DNA from: an uncultured Clostridia bacterium
Lineage (GTDB): Bacteria; Bacillota; Clostridia; Christensenellales; UBA1242
Direction of reading: 5' to 3'
Length of the DNA: 64,000 bases
NCBI GenBank assembly: GCA_934747885.1
Contig: CAKVHE010000001.1
Span: 310,001-374,000 of the forward strand
Of this stretch, positions 9,101 to 15,715 are shown in pieces. The stretch's first letter is position 1. Each line of letters begins with the position of its first letter. A program made the translations under genes and the position numbers. The notes under the pieces are model-generated. The model had not been told where the DNA came from and did not search any database. It saw only the letters and a list, made by a program, of their open reading frames with translations.

Positions 9101-9581
9101 TGATTTGCACTTTGAGGTTAACACAAACGGCTTTACCAGCGCCGACACCAACGACTACAAGACCTACACCGCCTATGTGGCAGTTGGCTCAAATGGTTTA
9201 ACAACCGCCTTTGAAGCCACCCTAAAAGATAGCGGACTTCTTGCAATTGCTGATGTAACCTTTGCAAAAATTACCGAAACCACCTACGAAAAAGCCGTTT
9301 CGTCACATAACGAAACCAACGCTGACGAAAAGTTTTTGGATATGCGTGAAACATCAACCGACAACAATACCAAAACCAACGAAGAAATAAAAACTTTGCC
9401 AGCCGATAACAACGGACTAGAAATTTTCTTCTTGGTACTAAGTTCAATTTTGCTGGTTGGCGCAATTGTATTTGCACTTGTTGCAACCAAACGCAAAAAG
9501 AATACCACTACCTATTCGTCCAAGAAAAAGAACAAATCGGTTTACGGCAAATCTGACGACAGCACCAAAGGTTTTGTATAA
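6195..9581 (+). CDS. Large secreted, membrane-anchored surface protein with repeated jelly-roll-like modules
   Basis: This 1128-residue protein starts MLKQKHKTTLYS plus a hydrophobic signal peptide ending near FAKNAYTDK. It ends with a membrane span (FFLVLSSILLVGAIVFALVA) and a Lys-rich cytoplasmic tail, so it is a type I membrane protein with about 1050 extracellular residues. I see about four repeated units of the carbohydrate-binding-module type: an NFE..G..PAGW-like opening, a YRISVDVLT/YRVSLWVLT/YRISMWVNT strand, and a closing FFDNVKIEEI/YIDNFTVEEI motif. Two further units carry a VNGLTYNYS/YNGETYTYD hairpin. No enzymatic motif or LPXTG was found. Carbohydrate binding is inferred from module type only. 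The gene stands alone between two terminators. Confidence 0.75.
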   Translation: MLKQKHKTTLYSCIVALTILLSTLLLPVTGLVNGFAKNAYTDKTTITVANQNFETVTEGTTYRPAGWTASGEFANGLDKNATTSAGTLDTTLTKFDTNYTALVNRIVASWSTLNNELDATKQEEYKAKLVELLNASKFTNPSIKGFDGTQTENRVLYLDMGKFFNDDYTTSTNREGVYQFTSSEFELGAFKYYRISVDVLTSADAKAFISLNGEYAKFANITNPASSTKTFYAYALHTQAEDKVVILDTAPSTTAGASIVVNGLTYNYSTAQSKYIIDTTQEGYSDALAGSTVTYQSTHETAVPSWKTYDLIVATRGSIKATLSLGLGTDATKSSGYAFFDNVKIEEISERDFATASNGSATAICNNRRLNVIENFETGSDITDTTFSIEDASAGSTNVTASIVDEETETGLEPTFGANATNKILKIENQADEMVKIISGKFDIKQFKYYRVSLWVLTPDNTNSSAQAIDITLSGLLNGKDKSVKVEKQSPYIKRTNDAGDEVSSINNYWICYNFYITGCPLYDTTGTISLTINKVGTVYIDNFTVEEIQKDECLANASNHLALNTSAITTKDLTNGYFNEYDQVDFDSFNYPLPATGWTIVSTKKFDVYKFFANKTLESFEVVDESEISGKTVSSLVYNGETYTYDINAKGYISGAKKITVDAETFTYNNDTKAYENKTLNLSHPADYIVAGIVPTTDWYNDFKSAIGGVGNPNTTGEKFNYLALYSSTNASFGYRSSSITLSANATYRISMWVNTTASAYISLTDTNGGTLAEFTPITTAGDWTEYVVYFQNGTAQRTAYLTLGFGGETEVTGNVFFAKANVLTYNAASFEEILKKDSTTLASENTKVVSFSSESFAERSEELNTTTNLFDAILFERKDLEGATANGIFGILDTKNAHADYANVKAPTDDGRPFVFVIKNANGEKTKVQSSKTFALTKDTFYKITITAKTLELAESKLATLGFANLSDLHFEVNTNGFTSADTNDYKTYTAYVAVGSNGLTTAFEATLKDSGLLAIADVTFAKITETTYEKAVSSHNETNADEKFLDMRETSTDNNTKTNEEIKTLPADNNGLEIFFLVLSSILLVGAIVFALVATKRKKNTTTYSSKKKNKSVYGKSDDSTKGFV

Positions 9582-9594
9582 AAAAAATTTTATG

Positions 9595-9627
9595 CTAGGG
9601 CGGACAACTTCTGCCCTAGTTTTTTTT
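9595..9627 (+). terminator. Intrinsic terminator of the surface-protein gene
   Basis: Stem CTAGGGC/GCCCTAG followed by eight T residues. The ribosome-binding site of trmL begins immediately after, so read-through could feed the next operon. Confidence 0.9.
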
Positions 9628-9637
9628 AAGGAGAAAT

Positions 9638-10129
9638 ATGATAAACATAGTTTTGGTGGAACCCGAAATTCCACAAAACGCGGGCAATGTTTTGCGCACC
9701 GCAGCAGTAACCGGTTGCCACGTATATTTTGTAAAACCGCTTGGTTTTGAACTTTCCGACAAGCACCTAAAACGCGCAGGAATGGACTACATCTCGCATA
9801 GTGACTTTGACATAATTGAAAGTCTGGACGAACTAATAAAGGCCCACCCACACGGCAAATTCTTCTTTGCCACCACCAAAGCCAAACACCGCTACGACCA
9901 AGTATCCTACCCCGACGGCGCATTTGTAGTTTTTGGCAAAGAGTCTTTTGGCTTGCCCGAGCGCGTAATAAAAGCCAACTACGATAGTTCCATACGCATA
10001 CCAATGCTTTCGTTTGCGCGTAGCCTAAACTTATCCAATTCGGTTGCCATAATAACCTACGAAGCGCTACGCCAGCAAGGTTTTTGCGGCTTTAAAACCG
10101 AAGGTGAACTTACCGGAAGAATAGATTAA
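9638..10129 (+). CDS. trmL: tRNA (cytidine(34)-2'-O)-methyltransferase TrmL
   Basis: A 163-residue SPOUT methyltransferase of the TrmL/YibK type, which 2'-O-methylates the wobble base of tRNA-Leu. Family motifs are intact: VEPEIPQNAGNVLRTA near the N-terminus, VVFGKESFGLPE in the middle, and the C-terminal knot LNLSNSVAIITYE that binds S-adenosylmethionine. AAGGAG precedes the ATG. The glycosyltransferase gene follows after 11 bases. Confidence 0.93.
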   Translation: MINIVLVEPEIPQNAGNVLRTAAVTGCHVYFVKPLGFELSDKHLKRAGMDYISHSDFDIIESLDELIKAHPHGKFFFATTKAKHRYDQVSYPDGAFVVFGKESFGLPERVIKANYDSSIRIPMLSFARSLNLSNSVAIITYEALRQQGFCGFKTEGELTGRID

Positions 10130-10140
10130 AGGAGAAAAGT

Positions 10141-11136
10141 ATGACCCCAACCAGCCCTGTAATAATTGCAAAAAACCGTGGTACTGCCAAATCTTACGGA
10201 CTTGTAAGCATTGCCATTGGCATGAAAAATGAAGAAAATTTTGCAGCGCGCCTGCTAAACTCACTAATAAACCAAACCTACCCTGACCTAGAAATTTGGT
10301 GCACGGACGACAACTCCGGCGACCGTACAGCAGAAATTGTCAAGCAATTTGAAAAAGCAGACCCCCGCGTGCACTACTTGTTTTTGCCAGGTTCTGAAAA
10401 AAACAATCCGGACAAGATCACCATTTTTAGTCGCAACCTTGCCCGCAACGAAGGAATAAAGCATAGTACGGGCAAATACCAAATGGTAATTGACGGCGAC
10501 GACGAACTAACGCAAGACGCCATAGAAATTATGATAAACGAACTAGTAAATTCTAGCTCGGACTTTGTAATTGGCGGCACCAAGCGTTGTTTTCCGGACG
10601 GCTCGTGCGACTATTTTAGACCCGACGCCCGCATGGTTGGTTCTACCGATGACCCAGCCTTTATGAAACATGTTTTTGGGTTTGAGAACATTGCAGAGTT
10701 CAACTCCCACGCTTCCATTGCAAAAAAGAGTGTTGTCACCCACCTTTATGTGCCCGAAACCGACCTTTGGGAAAACACCTTGTTTAACATTCGCATAATG
10801 AACAATTGTAAGCAAATTTCAATCATTCCAGACCTTGTTTACAACTATTATGTGTTGCATAGGTCAGTAAAAAGTGACTATTTTATGGACATAAACAGTT
10901 TTGACCGCTCCATACTTGCCACCGACCTAATTTTAAAATCACTAAAAGAGCGCTACCCAAATAACCCTGAACTTTGGTACGAAGGCACTTGCTTGTTCCT
11001 CACCACCATGGTTTCCGATTTAGCTCGTATGCGCCAACAAAAATTGCCACAAGAACAAATTTTAAAACGCGCCAACGAGATGCTTGCGCACCCACTAGTA
11101 AAAGAAATTTCAAGTTTAAAAAAAGCAACCAATTAG
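10141..11136 (+). CDS. Family 2 glycosyltransferase
   Basis: A 331-residue cytoplasmic GT-A glycosyltransferase. The nucleotide-binding segment TDDNSGD is at 55-61 and the metal-binding DGDD at 118-121; the N-terminal strand LVSIAIGMKNEE opens the fold. Sugar specificity cannot be read. It shares an operon with trmL (AAAGGAG before the ATG) and converges on the GT2-kinase gene, with which it overlaps by four bases within a shared terminator. Confidence 0.85.
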   Translation: MTPTSPVIIAKNRGTAKSYGLVSIAIGMKNEENFAARLLNSLINQTYPDLEIWCTDDNSGDRTAEIVKQFEKADPRVHYLFLPGSEKNNPDKITIFSRNLARNEGIKHSTGKYQMVIDGDDELTQDAIEIMINELVNSSSDFVIGGTKRCFPDGSCDYFRPDARMVGSTDDPAFMKHVFGFENIAEFNSHASIAKKSVVTHLYVPETDLWENTLFNIRIMNNCKQISIIPDLVYNYYVLHRSVKSDYFMDINSFDRSILATDLILKSLKERYPNNPELWYEGTCLFLTTMVSDLARMRQQKLPQEQILKRANEMLAHPLVKEISSLKKATN

Positions 11137-11147
11137 GTTGCTTTTAT
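11121..11147. terminator. Bidirectional terminator between convergent genes
   Basis: Stem AAGCAACC/GGTTGCTT with loop AATTA; the outer A and T runs serve both directions. The stop codons of both flanking genes lie inside it. Confidence 0.75.
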
Positions 11148-13025
11148 TATGTCTTTTTTAAGTCTAGCGAGTTGCTTTTTTACGCGGTTTAGGTTTGGTT
11201 TTTTGCTTAGCACCCAATAGCTCCCCACAGTTGCAATAAATTCTTGTATCGCCACGCGCTGTTTGTAATAGACAAAGTCGTACATTTCGGGATAAAACCT
11301 ACGCAAGCGCTTTTCGGCGTCCACCAAATCACGCTTGTGCACCAATCGACTAGCGCCTTGCTTGCCTACCTCGCGCACCAACCGCGCAAAAGTGTAGCCA
11401 TCGCGATCAATCGACGCCACGCCGGCATTGGCATAATCCACAAATTCCACAGTGTCGCCATCTACCAAAATGTTGCCCAAATGCAAGTCGCCATGCGTAA
11501 ATCTAAGCACTTGTTTTCTAACAACGGCTGGTAGCAAACACGAACCCACAAAAGATAGTTCGGGCGAAAGCAAATTTGGTGGTAAAGCCTGCAAGGCTTC
11601 CTTGTAGGCGCCTTCAATAAGTTCTTGCTCCTCATTTTCCGTTTTGCGACCTATATTTAAGGCGTGCAGCGCACGCAATTTGATTGCTATTTTTTCAATA
11701 ATTTTGTCCTTTTGCTCGCTAGTAAGTTTGGTGTAAATATCTCTTAGTGGCACACCTGGCACTTTTTTGGTAATGATGTATCCATAGGCGCCAAGGCGTC
11801 CGCCATGCAAATAATAGTCAACAAACCCAAGCCTAGTTAGCGCGCGCAAATTATTCCTTTCTTTTTCAATTTGCGCCAGCAAACTAGCACCAGTGGCTAA
11901 TTTTACAAACACCTCTCCGTTTTCATACACGTGGTTGCCACGCGCGGTTGGTACCTTTACAAAATTGCCTTTTAGGCCATAATTTTTGGTTATTATGTCT
12001 AGCATAGCACGTGGGCTGGACGGAAATTTTTTAGGGAAAATATCCGGACTGGTTACCACATAGTCTACCAGTTTTTCGGCGTCCAAAGCCTGCACCGCTT
12101 GCACCACTTCGTCCTTTGGCATTACTGCCACAGTTTCCGTAACCAACTTTTGATACATCTTGTCCTGTAAGGCCGTTATTAGGTTTTGCTCTACCACTAT
12201 TCTTGGCGTATCCCTATATAGCGCCGTGCCGGCATCAAACAACGGCATTGCAAAAAAGTGGCTGGCATAACGCCACCAAGTTTTGCCCACAAACATTTTG
12301 CCAAGGTGCGCCATAATATCCGGCAAGACCGGCTTTATGCTGGCAAAGCGCTTGCCCCGCGCCAAACTACACAAGTTATTTTCCTGACTATTTACATAAT
12401 ACTGCCCCACAAAAGGCGTGATGTAGCAAAGCGTTTTTGCACGCAAAAAATAACGATACAGCGCCTCAGTGTCCTCACCATAGTTAGCATTTGCCACAAA
12501 ACCAAAATCAAAAATGGCTCTCTTAAACAGCTTAAATGTTATGCGCTGAACGCTGGTGCATTCGGGCAATTTTGCCATAAATTCTTGATCGCTTACGGTA
12601 CCAATCATGGGCTCGTTGCCCGCTTCGGTGCTAAAAAGTTTTCCTTTTTTTATCACCCTCACCGAACCAGCCACCATATCTGCGTCAGTTTCTTCCATTG
12701 CTTTTGCAAGATCAGCAACCGCAGTTGGAAGTAGTAGGTCGTCCGCGTCCAAAAACAAAAGGAGTTCGCCTTTGCTGCGTTTTATGCCCTCATTTCGCGC
12801 CACACTTACGCCATGGTTGGTTTGATGCACCGCCACCACGCGCGCATCCGCCTTGCTAAATCGGTCAATTTTTTCGGCGGAACCATCGGTGCTACCGTCG
12901 TTTACAATAACCACTTCAATGTTTGCATAGGTTTGCGCCAATGCGCTTTTTACTGAGCGCGAAAGCAACTTGCAACTATTGTAAGCGGGAATAATTATGC
13001 TAACCAATTTTTGTGAGTTTTCCAT
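11133..13025 (-). CDS. Fusion of family 2 glycosyltransferase and APH-type kinase
   Basis: This 630-residue protein has two parts. Residues 1-250 form a GT2 domain: VSIIIPAYN, VNDGSTD at 41-47, DADD at 93-96. Residues 370-600 form an aminoglycoside-phosphotransferase/choline-kinase-like domain: VFVKLATG for the ATP lysine, the catalytic loop HGDLHLGNIL at 511-520 and the metal aspartate in FVDYAN at about 530. A sugar-transferring and a phosphorylating activity in one chain suggests decoration of a surface glycan, but this is inference. No ribosome-binding site is seen; TATAAT lies six bases before the ATG, pointing to a leaderless mRNA. Confidence 0.85.
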   Translation of the reverse strand: MENSQKLVSIIIPAYNSCKLLSRSVKSALAQTYANIEVVIVNDGSTDGSAEKIDRFSKADARVVAVHQTNHGVSVARNEGIKRSKGELLLFLDADDLLLPTAVADLAKAMEETDADMVAGSVRVIKKGKLFSTEAGNEPMIGTVSDQEFMAKLPECTSVQRITFKLFKRAIFDFGFVANANYGEDTEALYRYFLRAKTLCYITPFVGQYYVNSQENNLCSLARGKRFASIKPVLPDIMAHLGKMFVGKTWWRYASHFFAMPLFDAGTALYRDTPRIVVEQNLITALQDKMYQKLVTETVAVMPKDEVVQAVQALDAEKLVDYVVTSPDIFPKKFPSSPRAMLDIITKNYGLKGNFVKVPTARGNHVYENGEVFVKLATGASLLAQIEKERNNLRALTRLGFVDYYLHGGRLGAYGYIITKKVPGVPLRDIYTKLTSEQKDKIIEKIAIKLRALHALNIGRKTENEEQELIEGAYKEALQALPPNLLSPELSFVGSCLLPAVVRKQVLRFTHGDLHLGNILVDGDTVEFVDYANAGVASIDRDGYTFARLVREVGKQGASRLVHKRDLVDAEKRLRRFYPEMYDFVYYKQRVAIQEFIATVGSYWVLSKKPNLNRVKKQLARLKKDIIKAT

Positions 13026-13031
13026 TATTTA

Positions 13032-13061
13032 ATTATACCAAATTTGCGTAAAAATTTGCAA
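13032..13061 (-). promoter_or_regulatory. Promoter of the GT2-kinase gene (leaderless)
   Basis: TTGCAA (13056-13061), 18-base spacer, TATAAT (13032-13037), then six bases to the ATG. Confidence 0.55.
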
Positions 13062-13086
13062 CAAAAAGCCAACACTTTGTGTTGGC
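13061..13086 (-). terminator. Terminator of the Hint/GT2-like operon
   Basis: Perfect 8-bp stem GCCAACAC/GTGTTGGC with a three-base loop, followed on the minus strand by TTTTTG. It lies 14 bases past the TAA at 13101, which supports 13101 as the original end of the coding region. Confidence 0.85.
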
Positions 13087-13100
13087 AATTGTTTTGTATT

Positions 13101-13410
13101 TTAATGAGTTTTTGGTGAACTAACCCGCAAAAGCATTTTGCTTATAATAACTTTTATCCTTGTTGACGCCTGTTCACTATCGTTTTTTACGCTTGTTGCA
13201 ACGGCAGCAATGGGGTTAAAAGTGCTCACAATATTCACATTCAACTTTGTCGGCGAGCCCAGCATTAACCCCAATTTGATCAGCTTTTCTCCTGTAGGAG
13301 CCAAAAGTGTACCCCACCCCCGCTTTGAGTTGTGCCTGTAACACTTAAAACGATGACTTTTTCGCCCGTTAGTAACTCACCGATGGAAATGAAACCACCC
13401 GTCACTCATA
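13101..13410 (-). pseudogene. Frame-shifted C-terminal domain of the second GT2-like protein
   Basis: Past the stop at 13411 the minus strand still reads as protein in other frames. One frame gives GGFISIGELLTGEKVIVL up to about 13310, near a G5-T-G4 tract. The next frame gives LLAPTGEKLIKLGLMLG and continues to SSPKTH and TAA at 13101. At least two or three single-base shifts would be needed to join these to the upstream gene. The rebuilt segment resembles the broken tail of the neighbouring paralogue (ISIGELLTGE here against FSYADIIAGE there). So this is most likely a C-terminal extracellular domain whose reading frame is lost, or an assembly error. Confidence 0.6.
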
Positions 13411-14400
13411 TCAAAACGGAGAGGGTTGGTCTCCTTTCAATAAGCGCCCACCGGTTTTTTCGGTGATTTCAATTACTTGTTCTTCCAATCCTGTTACGGC
13501 GCCTATTTCTGCCAGCAACGCTTCCGCATTACCCGAATTTATGGCTGAAATTATTTCATTATTCAAATCAGTTTGTTCAGCAAAGGTTTCCCCCGTAGAC
13601 AGCGTGGTCGCCTCTGCACTCAAAAACGCCAAAAGACCAACACAGGCGCATTTTAGCAAGCTTTCTGCTACTTTGCCTTTGGCGCTCTTTTGTAGTTTGT
13701 TTGCTACTGCTTCTACTTCCGTGTTCATGCGGTATTGTTTTTCATATTCCGTACCTACCACATACTTGGTGCAAACCACGCTTTTGGCGCCAGTTAGTAT
13801 ATTTAGCATATTATCTGCTTCGGTTTGTTTTTCCGCATAGCACTTTTGCGCCAAGGTTCTAGCAATCAGTTTACCCGACGCAAAGGCAAACAAGCCATTT
13901 TTTGCCAAAGCATTTATTTTATCTTCATCTTTGGTAGCAACAAACTCGGCTTTGGTTGGCGCAAACACTTTGTCACCACGTACGCCATGGCGTGACATTC
14001 CACCAATTACCATTTGCGCATTTGCCTTAATTAACGCACTTGCAAGGGCGTAAATTGCGTTTGGCAAATACACCACGCTTGCGCCAGCAAAACACACATA
14101 TTCGCTATCCACGTCCGCCAAAGCCTCCGATTTGGTGCTATATAGTTTTATTTTAACGCCCGCTTTATCTGCTAGTTTTTGTGCAAGCGGTTTGCAATAA
14201 TCAGTTGCCACCACACTCACGCTCAAATATGGATAGTTTTGCGACAATACTGAGCTCAGAGTGTTTTCTGCATTTTCAGCGAACTCCACAATCGCACAAA
14301 CACTTACCCATCTTGCACCGACACCCGCAGTTGCTATAGTTGAGTTTACGTCAAATTCTTCTGCCGTTTTGGCATCTACTACAATTTTAAAATTATCCAT
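13411..14400 (-). CDS. GT2-like membrane protein lacking catalytic motifs (copy 2)
   Basis: A 329-residue protein, paralogous to the gene at 14703. Residues 31-225 follow a family 2 glycosyltransferase layout: WVSVCAIVEFAEN for the first strand, VLSQNYPYLSVSVVATD for the second, and a YVCFAGASVVYLPNAI segment where GT2 enzymes have FLDSDD..P. The aspartates of the nucleotide and DXD sites are replaced, so transfer activity is unlikely. A membrane span follows (245-264), then GETFAEQTDLNNEI and LLAEIG, conserved with the paralogue. The frame stops at 13411 but coding-like sequence runs on to 13101. AAAGGA precedes the ATG. No described family was recognised. Confidence 0.7.
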   Translation of the reverse strand: MDNFKIVVDAKTAEEFDVNSTIATAGVGARWVSVCAIVEFAENAENTLSSVLSQNYPYLSVSVVATDYCKPLAQKLADKAGVKIKLYSTKSEALADVDSEYVCFAGASVVYLPNAIYALASALIKANAQMVIGGMSRHGVRGDKVFAPTKAEFVATKDEDKINALAKNGLFAFASGKLIARTLAQKCYAEKQTEADNMLNILTGAKSVVCTKYVVGTEYEKQYRMNTEVEAVANKLQKSAKGKVAESLLKCACVGLLAFLSAEATTLSTGETFAEQTDLNNEIISAINSGNAEALLAEIGAVTGLEEQVIEITEKTGGRLLKGDQPSPF

Positions 14401-14417
14401 ATTGTTTATTCCTTTAT

Positions 14418-14702
14418 TTATTCAGGTGTAACTACCCCTAGCATAAACCAACTACTACGCTTTGGGGCTACTCTTGTGTTTTTGAAAGCGTCAAGATAAA
14501 CCATTTGCTCTCCCACACTTCCGCTTGACACCGCCCCGTTTGCCCGCATTTGTTGCCGCTGAAGTTTGCAAAGCGCTGTCAATTTCGGTGTTTTTTGGGG
14601 TAAGGCTTTATGATGATGACGCGTTAAGACCTTCCAACAAGTCGCCCCCTCCGTGACCGGTTGCGGCTGCAACCATCAAAAACTGTTTATTTTCGCCCGC
14701 AA
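14418..14702 (-). pseudogene. Frame-shifted C-terminal domain of the first GT2-like protein
   Basis: The upstream frame ends at 14703, but a shifted frame entered at the G6 tract (14761-14766) reads GGYATTMWLGISG, then FSYADIIAGENKQFLMV and GHGGGDLLEGLNASSS, stops at TAA 14608-14610, and continues with TPKNTEIDSALQTSAA. Near 14540 the original frame becomes protein-like again (GEQMVYLDAFKNTRV) and ends at TAA 14418, 17 bases before the next gene. One extra G in the tract would restore the first junction; a second shift and one nonsense codon remain. The total span from 15707 is a multiple of three. Confidence 0.6.
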
Positions 14703-15707
14703 TTATGTCAGCGTAGGAAAAGTTCCGCCCGCTAATCCCAAGCCACATAGTCGTCGCGTAGCCCCCCGAGTTTCTGATGTTTCCGTTTTGTCAGTTATCG
14801 AACCGATTTCTGCCAGCAAATTTGACGCATCACTCGATGCAATTGCAGACAACAGTCCGCTGTCTAGTTCTTCGTATTCAGTATAGGTTTCACCCTGAGC
14901 CATTGTTGAACCTACGCCCACAACGGTTAACAACCCAACACAAGCCGCGGTGATAACACCAACCGACACCTTGCCCTTTAATGAAGTTTTTAGTTCTTCT
15001 ATATCACGCTCAAATTTTTTGCCGCCATCAAAATTGTCACTAAATTGAGTACAAACAATTCTGCTAACCAGCATAATTGTTTTTGCGCGCGCCGCAACCA
15101 AGGTTAGCAACTCTGCATCGGTAGCATTCGCGCCCGCATCAATCAAAAATTGCCGTTTAAATAACTTACCCGCCGATACTGCAAACAAACCCTGTTCTAG
15201 CAAATCTTCTTTTTCAATATTATTTTTGCCAAAGACCATTTTGTCGCACACCGGCAACACATCGCGAGACATTTTCCCAAGTTCCACATAGTTCACACCG
15301 CCAACCACCACATCGGCGTTGGCATTTTGCAAACTAGCCGCCAGCAAAGCAATCGCCCATGGATTTAACTCGGTTTTTGAATCGACCAGCATAACGCGCT
15401 CGGCTTGCATATCCTCCAAAGCGTCAGCCACACCATATGTGCTCAATCTTGCGCCAATGCCAGCAAGTTTTGTGCCAAATTCTTTGGCAACATGTTCTCT
15501 GGCTTTGCCGGTTGCAAGCACTACCACTTCTAGATCTTTGTAAGTTTGCGCGAGCACACTTTTTAGGGTTTCGTCCGCCCCACTTTCGTAGCGGACTATC
15601 ACCCCAATGGTGCCACAACGACCAACTGTTGTGGTTTCTGCCAACGTTTCACAAATATTGTAATCGTTGGCAGTATTTCTATCTACAACAATTTTTAGTT
15701 TTTCCAT
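14703..15707 (-). CDS. GT2-like membrane protein lacking catalytic motifs (copy 1)
   Basis: A 334-residue paralogue of the gene at 13411. The GT2-like part (about 31-225) shows TIGVIVRYESGADETLKS, VLAQTYKDLEVVVLATG and AERVMLVDSKTELNP; where active enzymes have a DXD (DSDD) this has DSKT. The segment AGKLFKRQFLID matches the usual GT2 acceptor-side motif. A membrane span is at 246-266, so the rest would be outside the cell. The last about 20 residues after the G6 tract are probably out of frame. A TAGGAG precedes the ATG, nine bases past the stop of the Hint gene, so the two are cotranscribed. Confidence 0.7.
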   Translation of the reverse strand: MEKLKIVVDRNTANDYNICETLAETTTVGRCGTIGVIVRYESGADETLKSVLAQTYKDLEVVVLATGKAREHVAKEFGTKLAGIGARLSTYGVADALEDMQAERVMLVDSKTELNPWAIALLAASLQNANADVVVGGVNYVELGKMSRDVLPVCDKMVFGKNNIEKEDLLEQGLFAVSAGKLFKRQFLIDAGANATDAELLTLVAARAKTIMLVSRIVCTQFSDNFDGGKKFERDIEELKTSLKGKVSVGVITAACVGLLTVVGVGSTMAQGETYTEYEELDSGLLSAIASSDASNLLAEIGSITDKTETSETRGATRRLCGLGLAGGTFPTLT

Positions 15708-15715
15708 TTATGCTC

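Noticed and set aside
14418..14672. Independent 84-residue gene on the minus strand
   Set aside because: Only its last 45 residues look protein-like, and the frame is that of the upstream GT2-like gene after a second shift; treated as a pseudogene tail.
13065..15710. Diversity-generating retroelement with variable C-termini in the tandem GT2-like genes
   Set aside because: No reverse transcriptase, no template repeat and no adenine-biased variation were seen; frameshifts explain the differences better.
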